DNA of 56,583 nucleotides, taken from contig JACAEQ010000130.1 of NCBI GenBank assembly GCA_013388755.1, forward strand, positions 1 to 56,583, written 5' to 3'. Each line of letters starts with the position of its first letter. The first letter of the stretch is position 1. Shown here piece by piece: positions 44,637 to 52,573 of the stretch. The DNA is from Chloroflexota bacterium (GTDB taxonomy: Bacteria; Chloroflexota; Chloroflexia; Chloroflexales; Roseiflexaceae). The position numbers and the translations under genes are program-made. Below the pieces are notes generated by a model, which had not been told where the DNA came from, made no database searches, and saw only the letters and a program-made list of their open reading frames with translations.

Positions 44637-46556
44637 ATGCCCATTCAGCTTATCGGAGTCCAGGGGCCGCTGGCGGGCCGGCGCTTCCCGCTTGGCGATC
44701 AGCCGCTGACAGTTGGCCGGTCAGCGGATAATCAGGTGGTCATCGCCAGCGCGCGCGCCTCGCGCCACCACGCGCAGGTGCGCCTGGAGAACGGTGTCGC
44801 GGTGGTGTATGACCTCGGCAGCGCCAATGGCACTCTGGTGAATGGCCAGCGGGTACAGCGCGCCGCATTGCGGCCCGGCGACATACTCGAAATCGGCGAT
44901 GAGTTATTCCGCCTGGAAGCGGCGTCAGCGCAGGATGCAACACTGCTGGGTGCGCCAGGGCCGTCGTATCAGCCGCCAGCACAGCTTCCGTCACAACCGC
45001 CGCAGTATCAGCAACCGCCGCAGTATCAGCCGCCGCCGCAGTATCAGCAACCGCCCAGGGCGCGTTCCGGCTCAGGCGGACGCACCTGCCTGCTCGGTAT
45101 TGTCATTCTGCTGGCGCTGGTTTGCGTCGCCGGCGTGGCCGGTGCGGCGCTGCTCCGCGATCGGCTTCGTGATATCGCCGGCGAGTTGCCGTTTGATATC
45201 CCAGACGGCAACTCGCCGGTGATCGCGCCAGGTGCATTTCCTGCCAGCGCCACGATTGGCAGCGGGCAGTCGGGCGGCGTGGCAATGCCGAATGGCGCGA
45301 TGATTCAGGTGCCGCCGGGCGCGGTGCCGCCAAACCCGGACGGCAGCCCCGGATCACTGGAGTTCGCCATCCGGCCGGCGGCCGAACAGCCGGTAAACTT
45401 GCCTGACGGTCTGGCGCTGAGCGGGCCGCTCTATCAACTGGAGCCGGATGGCGTGACCTTTGTCGCGCCGGTCAAGATTACCCTGCCGATCCCCACCGAT
45501 ACCGATCCTGCCCTGGTCATGGGGCTGGTGACGCGCGATCCAACGACGAGTGAATGGACGGCGGTGCGTGGCGTGGTTGATGCCGAGGCGCGCACGATCA
45601 GCGCCGAAGTGACCCACTTCTCGCCCTACGGCATCTACACCTATAGCAGTGGCGATCCCGAAGCCTGGAACCGCGCCCATGGCGGCTGGTTTGTGCTTGA
45701 AAACCGTACGCTGTCTGGCGAGGGCAGTTTCCCGGGTTGCCGCAATCTGCCACGCGAATTGTATGTCAATGTATGTATCAGCGGGTATGTGCTCGATGAC
45801 CCGTCGCTCGAGTCATTTTATCTCAGCCCGGGGAACAATCTGCTGGCGCTCGGGCCGCGCGGTAACGCAGGCGTTCGTTATGAACCATTCAAAGCCTGGT
45901 TGCCCGCGGGAACCTTCTCGGTGGTGCATTACATGTATATGAGTGAAGTCAATCCGGGTTCGATCGATTATTCTCCTTGCGCTGGCTGGTGGGTGCTGCC
46001 GTCACAGAATGTCACCCTGAATCCTGGCGATAGCGTGACATTTGAGCCATTTGCGCCTGATGGCGCGAATGTCACTCGTTACGATAGCTTTGATACCCGT
46101 ACCTGCACCGGGACCATTGCTGAAGGTGAACCAGCGCCAGTGACGCCAGGCCCGCCATCCAGCATGTGCCCGGCTACACTCAACGGCATGTGGGACTCCA
46201 GAGGAACGTTGATTGCGTCAAACAATCCTGAAGCGAGTAGCGGCAATCCTGGCACTGTGTGGGAATCTGCCTTTGAATTCAAGATAACAGCCACGGAGGC
46301 GTTCGTCAATGGCGCGGCGCGCGGTGCATGCACGGTGCAGGGTGATCAATATGTGATTGAACGAACCGTACTAACACTTTACCCGACCCCCATACCAGGC
46401 ACAACCAGCCAGGTGACGCTGGAGGATTTGTTTTATGGCGAGGGTTATCTGTTCAGCCTGCGGTTTGATGGCGACGATCGTCTGGTTGGCCAGCTGACCG
46501 TGACAGATTTGTATGGCTACGAGTATACGTATGATGTCATCTTGACTCGCCGCTGA
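44637..46556 (+). CDS. FHA-domain membrane protein with ZU5-like ectodomain
   Basis: A 639-aa protein. An N-terminal FHA domain (VGRSADNQVVI, ASRHHAQVRLE, DLGSANGTLVNGQRV) would bind phosphothreonine in the cytoplasm. A Pro/Gln/Tyr repeat (PPQYQ units, about 115-140) leads to one membrane helix (CLLGIVILLALVCVAGVAG). Outside, the region VAMPNGAMIQVPPGAVPP to THFSPYGIYTY resembles a ZU5-type beta domain. Further Cys-containing beta-rich segments extend to the C-terminus, with no recognised family. AGGAGAGG precedes the ATG at 44637. It probably links Ser/Thr kinase signalling to the surface. Confidence 0.8.
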   Translation: MPIQLIGVQGPLAGRRFPLGDQPLTVGRSADNQVVIASARASRHHAQVRLENGVAVVYDLGSANGTLVNGQRVQRAALRPGDILEIGDELFRLEAASAQDATLLGAPGPSYQPPAQLPSQPPQYQQPPQYQPPPQYQQPPRARSGSGGRTCLLGIVILLALVCVAGVAGAALLRDRLRDIAGELPFDIPDGNSPVIAPGAFPASATIGSGQSGGVAMPNGAMIQVPPGAVPPNPDGSPGSLEFAIRPAAEQPVNLPDGLALSGPLYQLEPDGVTFVAPVKITLPIPTDTDPALVMGLVTRDPTTSEWTAVRGVVDAEARTISAEVTHFSPYGIYTYSSGDPEAWNRAHGGWFVLENRTLSGEGSFPGCRNLPRELYVNVCISGYVLDDPSLESFYLSPGNNLLALGPRGNAGVRYEPFKAWLPAGTFSVVHYMYMSEVNPGSIDYSPCAGWWVLPSQNVTLNPGDSVTFEPFAPDGANVTRYDSFDTRTCTGTIAEGEPAPVTPGPPSSMCPATLNGMWDSRGTLIASNNPEASSGNPGTVWESAFEFKITATEAFVNGAARGACTVQGDQYVIERTVLTLYPTPIPGTTSQVTLEDLFYGEGYLFSLRFDGDDRLVGQLTVTDLYGYEYTYDVILTRR

Positions 46557-46735
46557 TGCTCATGTTCTTCCAGGGCATTGACACGGTGACTTGATCCCAA
46601 CTCATCCAGGGGCCAGGGAGCGTACTGACAATCCAGGGAGCGGAGGTGAACACGAACCATGGGCATGTAACCACGCGGTGGGTGATCACATCATATCCAC
46701 GATGACACATATTCGCTCTGCAGGAGCTACACCCG

Positions 46736-47758
46736 ATGCAACAGCCCGCCGCCCAGATTCCCGTGGCCGAACACCCAACGACCCGTGCTCAACCACGCCT
46801 GCGTTATCTGCCGATATCGTTTTTCGCCATGGTGCTTGGATTGGCCGGCACGACGATCGCCTTTCAGCGCGCTGAGAAACTGTTGGGGTTGCCGCTAGCG
46901 ATCAGCGGCTATCTGCTGGTTGGCGCAACCACGGCTTTTCTGGTTGTGGCGGCGTTATATATCGCGAAACTGATCCGGCATCCTGATGCCGTCAGACATG
47001 AGTTCGCGCATCCCATCAAGATCAATTTCTTTCCGACCATCTCGATCAGTATGCTGCTGCTCAGCATCGCGTTCCTGCAAATCAACGCGGATGTCTCACG
47101 TTTGCTATGGATGGCCGGGACGATCGTCCAGACGCTTTTCACCATCGTGATCATCTCAAACTGGATGCAGCATACGACGTTCCAGGTGAATCATTCAAAC
47201 CCATCCTGGTTCATTCCGGTTGTCGGGAATGTGATCATCCCGATTACCGGCGTTGAGCATGCACCGATTGATGTTTCGTGGTTCTTCTTCAGCATCGGGT
47301 TGATCTTCTGGATCGCGCTGTTCACGATCTTTCTCAATCGGATCATCTTCCACGCGCCGCTGGCGGAACGCCTGCTGCCGACGTTATTCATCATGATCGC
47401 CCCGCCCGCCGTCGGGTTTGTGGCGTATGTCAAACTGATGGAACATGCGGTGGACGGGTTTGCGCTCGATGCGTTCGCGAAGATCCTGTACTACTTTGCG
47501 CTATTCGTCCTGATCCTGCTGATCGCGCAGTATCGCCAGTTTATTACGATCAAATTCTATCTCTCGTGGTGGGCCTATTCCTTTCCGGTCGCCGCCATCA
47601 CCATCGCGACAATCTTGATCTCCTCCAAGACGGGGGGGGCATTTCATCAGTGGCTTGGCTATGGCCTCCTGGTTTTTCTGAGTATCCTGATCGTAGTGCT
47701 GCTGGTTCGAACCGCCGGCGCGATCATTCAGCGGCAGATCTGTGTTGAAGAAGAATAG
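46736..47758 (+). CDS. SLAC1/TehA-family anion transporter
   Basis: A 340-aa membrane protein with ten predicted helices, beginning LRYLPISFFAMVLGLAGTTI and then FAHPIKINFFPTISISMLLL, which are characteristic of the TehA/SLAC1 tellurite-resistance and dicarboxylate transporter family. The substrate is unknown. A TAG stop is immediately followed by the ATG of the broken vapC. Confidence 0.88.
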   Translation: MQQPAAQIPVAEHPTTRAQPRLRYLPISFFAMVLGLAGTTIAFQRAEKLLGLPLAISGYLLVGATTAFLVVAALYIAKLIRHPDAVRHEFAHPIKINFFPTISISMLLLSIAFLQINADVSRLLWMAGTIVQTLFTIVIISNWMQHTTFQVNHSNPSWFIPVVGNVIIPITGVEHAPIDVSWFFFSIGLIFWIALFTIFLNRIIFHAPLAERLLPTLFIMIAPPAVGFVAYVKLMEHAVDGFALDAFAKILYYFALFVLILLIAQYRQFITIKFYLSWWAYSFPVAAITIATILISSKTGGAFHQWLGYGLLVFLSILIVVLLVRTAGAIIQRQICVEEE

Positions 47759-48077
47759 ATGCTGCTGATTATTGACACCGAATGATTACCTGGCGATTAC
47801 GACCATAACTGAGATGGAACTCTTGATAGGCGCGAGCAATAAGACGGAGCAGCGCGGGATCGAGTGTTTTCTGAAGCGATTTCAGATTATCCGATTCAAC
47901 CCACGGATATCCGATCTGGTGGCGAACCTCATTCGCCAGTGTCGGTTACGCCATGGATTACTGATCGCCGATGCGTTCATAGCAGCGGCAGCGATCATCT
48001 CTGGTGTACCGCTTTCGTCCAGGAACCAGCGCGACTTTCGCTTCATCCTGCAACTAACGTTGCTTCCCTATCTGTAA
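47759..48077 (+). pseudogene. decayed PIN-domain (VapC-like) toxin gene
   Basis: An ATG at 47759 opens with MLLIIDT, the usual PIN start with the first Asp, but stops after eight codons. The next frame then gives a normal PIN remainder (LAITTITEMELLIGASNKTE, HGLLIADAFIAAAAIISG, RNQRDFRFI). About 25-35 codons of the first helix region are missing and the frame is shifted at the join, so an internal deletion has broken the gene. The later acidic residues survive. No antitoxin gene is present upstream. A TTG at 47772 could in principle start a truncated protein. Confidence 0.75.
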
Positions 48078-48138
48078 CGGGATCGTCATCACCGTCACGC
48101 TGCACCCTGTTGGCCAGTGCTGTTACAAGGAGACCTCG

Positions 48139-51100
48139 GTGCCTCCACTCGCCGATGATCAGCGCCGCGACCTGGAAAAGGTGGTGATTGCCGCGCGCGA
48201 CCTGGCTGAGGAAGCGGCGCGCGCCGCGCTTGCGAAACTGGCCGTCGAACGTGCGGAACCCTTTGTCTCCATGGGGCCGGAGCAGCGCCGCTTGCGCAAT
48301 GCGCTCCGCGCCCATGCCCGGCGATCTGGCGGCGGCGCTGAAGGATATGCGCGTCTGGTCGAAGAGATTGCGTATATCCAGTGGCACCGTATGCTCTTCG
48401 CCCGCTTTCTGGCGGAAAATGATCTGCTGATGCACCCGGAAGGCGCGCCGCTCACCATCGAGGAGTGCGCCGATCTGGCGCGTGAAGCAGGCGAAAGCGA
48501 TGCCTGGGAACTGGCGGCGCGTTATGCGTCAACCATGCTTCCCGGCATCTTCGCGCGCCATCATCCTGCTGTGAAGGTACGCTTCGCCCCCGAAGCGCGC
48601 CAGGCGCTCGACGCCATGCTCGCCGATCTGCCACGCGACATGTTCATCGCTGATGACGCCCTCGGCTGGGTCTACCAGTTCTGGCAGGCGCGCCGTAAGA
48701 AGGACGTCAGCGCGCGCGGCGCGAAGATCGGCGCAGGTGATGTGTCGCCGGTGACCCAGCTGTTCACCGAAGATTATATGGTGCAGTTTCTGCTCCATAA
48801 CACCCTCGGCGCATGGTGGGCTGCGCGCCATCCCGTAAGCCCGCTGATCCAGGAGTTCTCCTTCCTGCGTCGCACCGCTGATGGCGTTCCAGTCGCCGGC
48901 ACGTTCCCCGGCTGGCCACAACGTGCCGCCGAGGTAACGGTGATCGATCCCTGCTGCGGTTCGGGCCATTTTCTGGTGGCGGCGTTTGAATTGCTGCGCC
49001 GGATGCGTATCGAAGAGGAAGGGTTGAGCGTCGCCGAGGCCACGGTGGCGGTGATCCGCGATAATCTGTTTGGCCTGGAGCTGGACGCGCGCTGCACCCG
49101 GATTGCGGCCTTTGCGCTGGCGTTCGCCGCCTGGAAGGCCGCCGGCTATCGTCCGTTGCCGCTGCCGAATATCGTCTGTTCGGGCATTCCCATTGCTGGT
49201 TCAATGGAGGAATGGACGCGACTGGCAGGCGACGATCTCGTCGTGCGCACGACGCTGGAACGGCTCCACGTTCTCTTCGGCAACGCGCCCCATCTCGGTA
49301 GCCTGATTAATCCGACGGATGTACCGGTGCAGGGACGCATGTTCATGGCTGATTACCGCCGGGTCGAACCATTGCTCCAGCGCGCGCTGGCTCGCGACCG
49401 CAACAGGGATGATCCGGTCGCCAGCGTTTTCGGTGTGGCGGCGGAAGGTATCGCGCGCGCCGCGCGCCTGCTATCCGGAACCTATACCCTGGTCGCTACC
49501 AATGTGCCCTACCTGGCGCGTGGTAAGCAAGACCAGATCCTCACCGCGTTCTGCGATGTTCATTACCCTGCCTCGCGCACCGATCTGGCGACGGTCTTTG
49601 TCGAGCGCTGTCGCGCGTTTACCATGCCGTGTGGCGCCTATGCGCTGGTCACGCCGCAGAACTGGCTGTTTCTACCTACCTATGAACGATTGCGGCGGCA
49701 ATTCCTTCAGCAGCAGACCTGGAACATGGTCGCGCGGCTTGGCGAGGGCGGCTTTCAGAGCAGCACGGCTGCTGGCGCGTTCACCGCGCTGCTCATCGTC
49801 ACACAATGCCCGCCCGACGAGATGCATACGTTCGCCAGCATCGAAGCTGCCGAACCGCGAACCCCGCAGGGAAAAAGCCTGGCGCTCCAGCGCAACCCGA
49901 TAACGCATGTGGTGCAGTGTGAGCAACTACGGGGTCGCCAGGCGGCGATTGCACTGGCGCGAACGACGGCAGGAGCGCCGCTTGATGCCTACGCGCGGCT
50001 CTATGAAGGGATGAAGCCCGGCCAGACGCAACGGGTGACGCGCAAGTTCTGGGAGATCGACGATTTCGAGCGCTGGTTTCTGCTCTCATCGAGCCCGTCA
50101 GGCGATGCGCCTTACAGCGGCAACAGCGAAGTCATCCTTGACCCGGCGCGCATCCAGGATCAGGGTATCAGTGAAGCAAATACTTCGGGGCGCGACGCCT
50201 GGGGCAAGCGCGGCGTCCTGATCTCAAAGATGCGCCGCCTGCCGGCAGCGCTCTACCTCGGCGCGATCTATGACAACAACACCTTTGCGATCGTGCCACA
50301 CAACGAAGATGATCTGCCGGCACTCTGGGCCTTCGTCTCTTCTGACGCATTTTCCGCTGGCGTACGCGCCATCAATCAAAAACTCGACGCGGCGCTCTCT
50401 TCGGTCGGCGCAGTACACTTCGACCGCAATCACTGGCGCGCCGTCGCCAGTTCCCAGGGCGCACTCCCTGAGCCCGCGTCGAATGACCCGACTCAATGGC
50501 TGTTCCAGGGTCATCCCGCCGGATCGACCACGCCACTGCAGGTCGCGGTCGCCCGTCTGCTCGGCTATCGCTGGCCGGCGCAGCAGGATGTTCCAGTTAT
50601 CCCGGCGCGTAACAGCCCGGAACGACGAAAGCAACTCCGTGAAGCCGCGCCGCAGTATGACAGCCTTGACCGGCTTGCTGACGCCGACGGCATCGTCTGC
50701 CTGCCGGCGATCGCGGGCGAGCGCCCGGCTCACGAGCGGCTGCGCGCCCTGCTGGCCACGGCCTGTGGCGACGGCTGGTCGGTCGCCGTACAGGACGAGC
50801 TGCTGGCCCGGGTCGGGTTCGCGGGCAAGTCGCTGGAGGCCTGGCTGCGCGATGGCTTTTTCAAGCAGCACTGCGAGCTGTTCCACAATCGCCCGTTCAT
50901 CTGGCACATCTGGGACGGCCTGCGCGACGGCTTCGCGGCCCTGGTCAACTACCACCGGCTGGACCGGGCGCGGCTGGAGAAGCTGATCTACACCTGCCTG
51001 GGGGCCTGGATCCGTGACCGGCGCGCCGAGCGCGATGCGGGAGTGCCCGGCGCGGAGGGGAAGCTGGTGGCCGCGCTGGAGCTACAGCAGAAACTCGAAG

Positions 51101-51363
51101 CCATCCTGGAGGGCGAGCCGCCCTACGATATCTATGTACGCTGGAAGCCGCTGGCGCAGCAGCCGATCGGCTGGGAGCCGGACCTCAACGACGGCGTGCG
51201 GCTCAACATCCGGCCGTTTGTGACCGCCGGGGTGCTGCGCAGCAAATTCACCATCAACTGGAACAAGGATCGCGGCACAAACCCTGACGGTAGCGAGCGG
51301 CGCAACGACCTGCACCTGAGCAGCGAGGAGAAGCGGCGGGCGAGAGCGATAGGCGATAGCTGA
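48139..51363 (+). CDS. large adenine-specific DNA methyltransferase, PglX-like (orphan)
   Basis: A 1074-aa protein. Motif I is DPCCGSGHFLVAAFELL from residue 270. Motif IV is NVPYLARGK from 455, where Pro of the usual NPPY is replaced by Val. The N-terminal region (EIAYIQWHRMLFARFLAEND) and C-terminal region (WDGLRDGFAALVNYHRLDRA, NKDRGTNPDGSERRNDLHLS) match the long PglX/Eco57I-like class of BREX, DISARM and related systems. No partner defence gene is present here. The start is GTG with AAGGAG eight bases before. The last codons lie within a heptamer repeat, so the native C-terminus may have been replaced. Confidence 0.8.
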   Translation: MPPLADDQRRDLEKVVIAARDLAEEAARAALAKLAVERAEPFVSMGPEQRRLRNALRAHARRSGGGAEGYARLVEEIAYIQWHRMLFARFLAENDLLMHPEGAPLTIEECADLAREAGESDAWELAARYASTMLPGIFARHHPAVKVRFAPEARQALDAMLADLPRDMFIADDALGWVYQFWQARRKKDVSARGAKIGAGDVSPVTQLFTEDYMVQFLLHNTLGAWWAARHPVSPLIQEFSFLRRTADGVPVAGTFPGWPQRAAEVTVIDPCCGSGHFLVAAFELLRRMRIEEEGLSVAEATVAVIRDNLFGLELDARCTRIAAFALAFAAWKAAGYRPLPLPNIVCSGIPIAGSMEEWTRLAGDDLVVRTTLERLHVLFGNAPHLGSLINPTDVPVQGRMFMADYRRVEPLLQRALARDRNRDDPVASVFGVAAEGIARAARLLSGTYTLVATNVPYLARGKQDQILTAFCDVHYPASRTDLATVFVERCRAFTMPCGAYALVTPQNWLFLPTYERLRRQFLQQQTWNMVARLGEGGFQSSTAAGAFTALLIVTQCPPDEMHTFASIEAAEPRTPQGKSLALQRNPITHVVQCEQLRGRQAAIALARTTAGAPLDAYARLYEGMKPGQTQRVTRKFWEIDDFERWFLLSSSPSGDAPYSGNSEVILDPARIQDQGISEANTSGRDAWGKRGVLISKMRRLPAALYLGAIYDNNTFAIVPHNEDDLPALWAFVSSDAFSAGVRAINQKLDAALSSVGAVHFDRNHWRAVASSQGALPEPASNDPTQWLFQGHPAGSTTPLQVAVARLLGYRWPAQQDVPVIPARNSPERRKQLREAAPQYDSLDRLADADGIVCLPAIAGERPAHERLRALLATACGDGWSVAVQDELLARVGFAGKSLEAWLRDGFFKQHCELFHNRPFIWHIWDGLRDGFAALVNYHRLDRARLEKLIYTCLGAWIRDRRAERDAGVPGAEGKLVAALELQQKLEAILEGEPPYDIYVRWKPLAQQPIGWEPDLNDGVRLNIRPFVTAGVLRSKFTINWNKDRGTNPDGSERRNDLHLSSEEKRRARAIGDS

Positions 51364-51410
51364 TAGCCGAAAGCCGATAGCTGATAGCCGAAAGCCGATA
51401 GGCGATAGCT
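51347..51410. repeat. heptamer tandem repeat (gatagcy/gaaagcc units)
   Basis: About nine 7-bp units in the form gatagc(t/c), gaaagcc or gataggc, arranged as a 21-bp higher unit repeated at least twice. The repeat contains the stop codon of the methyltransferase gene and the bases just upstream of the ribosome site of the higA remnant. Short tandem heptamers of this type are dispersed in many bacterial genomes. Confidence 0.9.
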
Positions 51411-51422
51411 GGAGGCATACCA

Positions 51423-51497
51423 ATGCAGATCTGGGTCATTCGCAATGACGCCGATTATCAGGCAGCGCTTGCGGAAATCGAAACCCCTGCTGCCTGA
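51423..51497 (+). pseudogene. 5' remnant of a HigA-type antitoxin gene
   Basis: A 24-codon frame, MQIWVIRNDADYQAALAEIE then TPAA and stop, with GGAGG eight bases upstream. The sequence matches the first 20 residues of HigA-like antitoxins (I-R-ND-DY-AAL-EI). The rest of the antitoxin, including the helix-turn-helix, is missing, and the frame runs into the 3' end of the opposite-strand WD40 gene at about 51481. The remnant is therefore broken by a deletion or rearrangement. Confidence 0.65.
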
Positions 51498-51928
51498 TGG
51501 CCCGCCAGGGTTTGCTCCAGCGTGCCAGTTGCCGCATCACATGTCCGAATGCCGCCGTCGCGCTTCCTGACAAACAGTGTCTGCCCGTCGGCTGCAATAT
51601 CAAAGGCATGTCGCCCACCATCCGGTTCCATCTGCCAATCGGCAGGCTCGCAGGTAGGTATGGCAATGTTATCGGGGTTTGTGTGCGGGGCGACGGGATG
51701 CAGGCGGGTGCGGGTGCTGCGAATGTAACCGGCGCGTTCCGTGGGTGGAACCATGAGCGTCGCGGCCAGGCGTTCCGCCAGCAACCGCGACAGGCGCAGT
51801 GTGCCCTGCTCAATGCGCTTGATGGTGATGGCCGCACAGTCGGCGTGACGCATCAGTTCAACCTGCGTCAGATCCAGCGCCGTACGCCGCTGGCGCACCA
51901 GGTCGGCAAAGAGTAGCGGATCACTCAT
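51458..51928 (-). pseudogene. truncated XRE-type HTH protein with WD40 start
   Basis: A 156-residue frame. An N-terminal XRE-like helix-turn-helix (FADLVRQRRTALDLTQVELM, then AITIKRIEQGTLRLSRLLAE) leads to a linker with TERAGYIRSTR, and then to the first WD40 blade (HAFDIAADGQTLFVR, IRTCDAATGTLEQTLAGHQA). It breaks off after one blade, whereas complete relatives have seven or more. The end overlaps the higA remnant. The N-terminal HTH may still be made; the start at 51928 has a weak ribosome site. Confidence 0.7.
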
Positions 51929-51954
51929 CTTCGCTTCGCATCAGGAAGCTAGTC

Positions 51955-52030
51955 TGGCGCGGGCGGGGCGACTCGAACGCCCGGCCAACGGTTTAGAAGA
52001 CCGCTGCTCTATCCACTGAGCTACGCCCGC
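51955..52030 (-). tRNA. tRNA-Arg (UCU)
   Basis: Minus-strand cloverleaf. The acceptor GCGGGCG (from 52030) pairs with CGCCCGC, the D arm is GCTC...GAGC, and the anticodon loop CTTCTAA gives TCT (Arg). The T arm is GGGCGTTCGAGTCGCCC, then G and an encoded CCA. It borders the patch of broken defence-type genes, as tRNA genes flanking integration sites often do. Confidence 0.93.
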
Positions 52031-52195
52031 ATCATCACACGTGTGGCCGCCATACACCGCCGCCGTTCACGTGGCTGCCGTATTCCTCTTGAATCTTACC
52101 CTGCCGGCACAGGTGTGTCAAGCGTGACCACCGGCGATTCAGGGCACAGGTGCGGTCGTGCAGTGGCGGCCATATTGCTGTCAGACACCCGGCGC
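52031..52195. other. intergenic, upstream of tRNA-Arg
   Basis: Should contain the tRNA-Arg promoter on the minus strand, although no -35/-10 pair is obvious. No gene is seen. The 543-bp gap from 52031 to 52573 is mostly filled by the repeats listed next. Confidence 0.4.
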
Positions 52196-52284
52196 TAATG
52201 AAGATTAACAATGTAACCCGGTCTAGCGAACGACCACGCCGGCGGGCTGATGAAGATTAAAAAATAAAGCCAGTATACCGAACG
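52196..52284. repeat. 52-bp tandem duplication with atgaagatta core
   Basis: Two 37-bp units (52196-52232 and 52248-52284) begin t(a/g)atgaagattaa and end cgaacg with a period of 52 bp. They differ at several positions, so the duplication is not recent. Their AT content is higher than nearby. Confidence 0.65.
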
Positions 52285-52294
52285 TTCTGGTCGT

Positions 52295-52396
52295 GGGGCT
52301 GAAGCCCGCGGCTATGCGGTACGAAGCCCGCCTACGCGGGCTCACCACCAGGCCGCGCAGGCGGCCTTTGCCGAACGAAGCCGAGCCCTTCAGGGC
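52295..52396. repeat. cluster of GC-rich palindromes (REP-like)
   Basis: Four short stems follow each other: gggct/agccc (52296-52307), agcccgc/gcgggct (52325-52342), ggccgc/gcggcc (52351-52366) and gccct/agggc (52385-52396). Such clusters are typical of REP-like dispersed repeats. The remaining 52397-52573 up to the STAS gene shows no gene. Confidence 0.6.
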
Positions 52397-52573
52397 AACG
52401 GCGGAGCGTCGTCTACCGGTTGTAATACTGAATGTTCATATGCTGCCGGACTTCCCGCCCTAAAGGGTAAACATCCGTGAGAGGGGTACAGACCCTGGAT
52501 GTGCCGGTGCGGAACCGGGCCGGGCGCCCACAGGTGTACACAATTCCCGTGATGATGCAACCTGTATACGGAA

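Noticed and set aside
48139-51363. Complete BREX or DISARM locus
   Set aside because: Only the methyltransferase-like gene is present; no pglZ, brxC, drmA or helicase genes are found within the window.
51347-51410. Heptamer tandem repeat as a CRISPR array
   Set aside because: Units are 7 bp with no spacers, and no cas genes are present; no CRISPR array was seen anywhere in the window.
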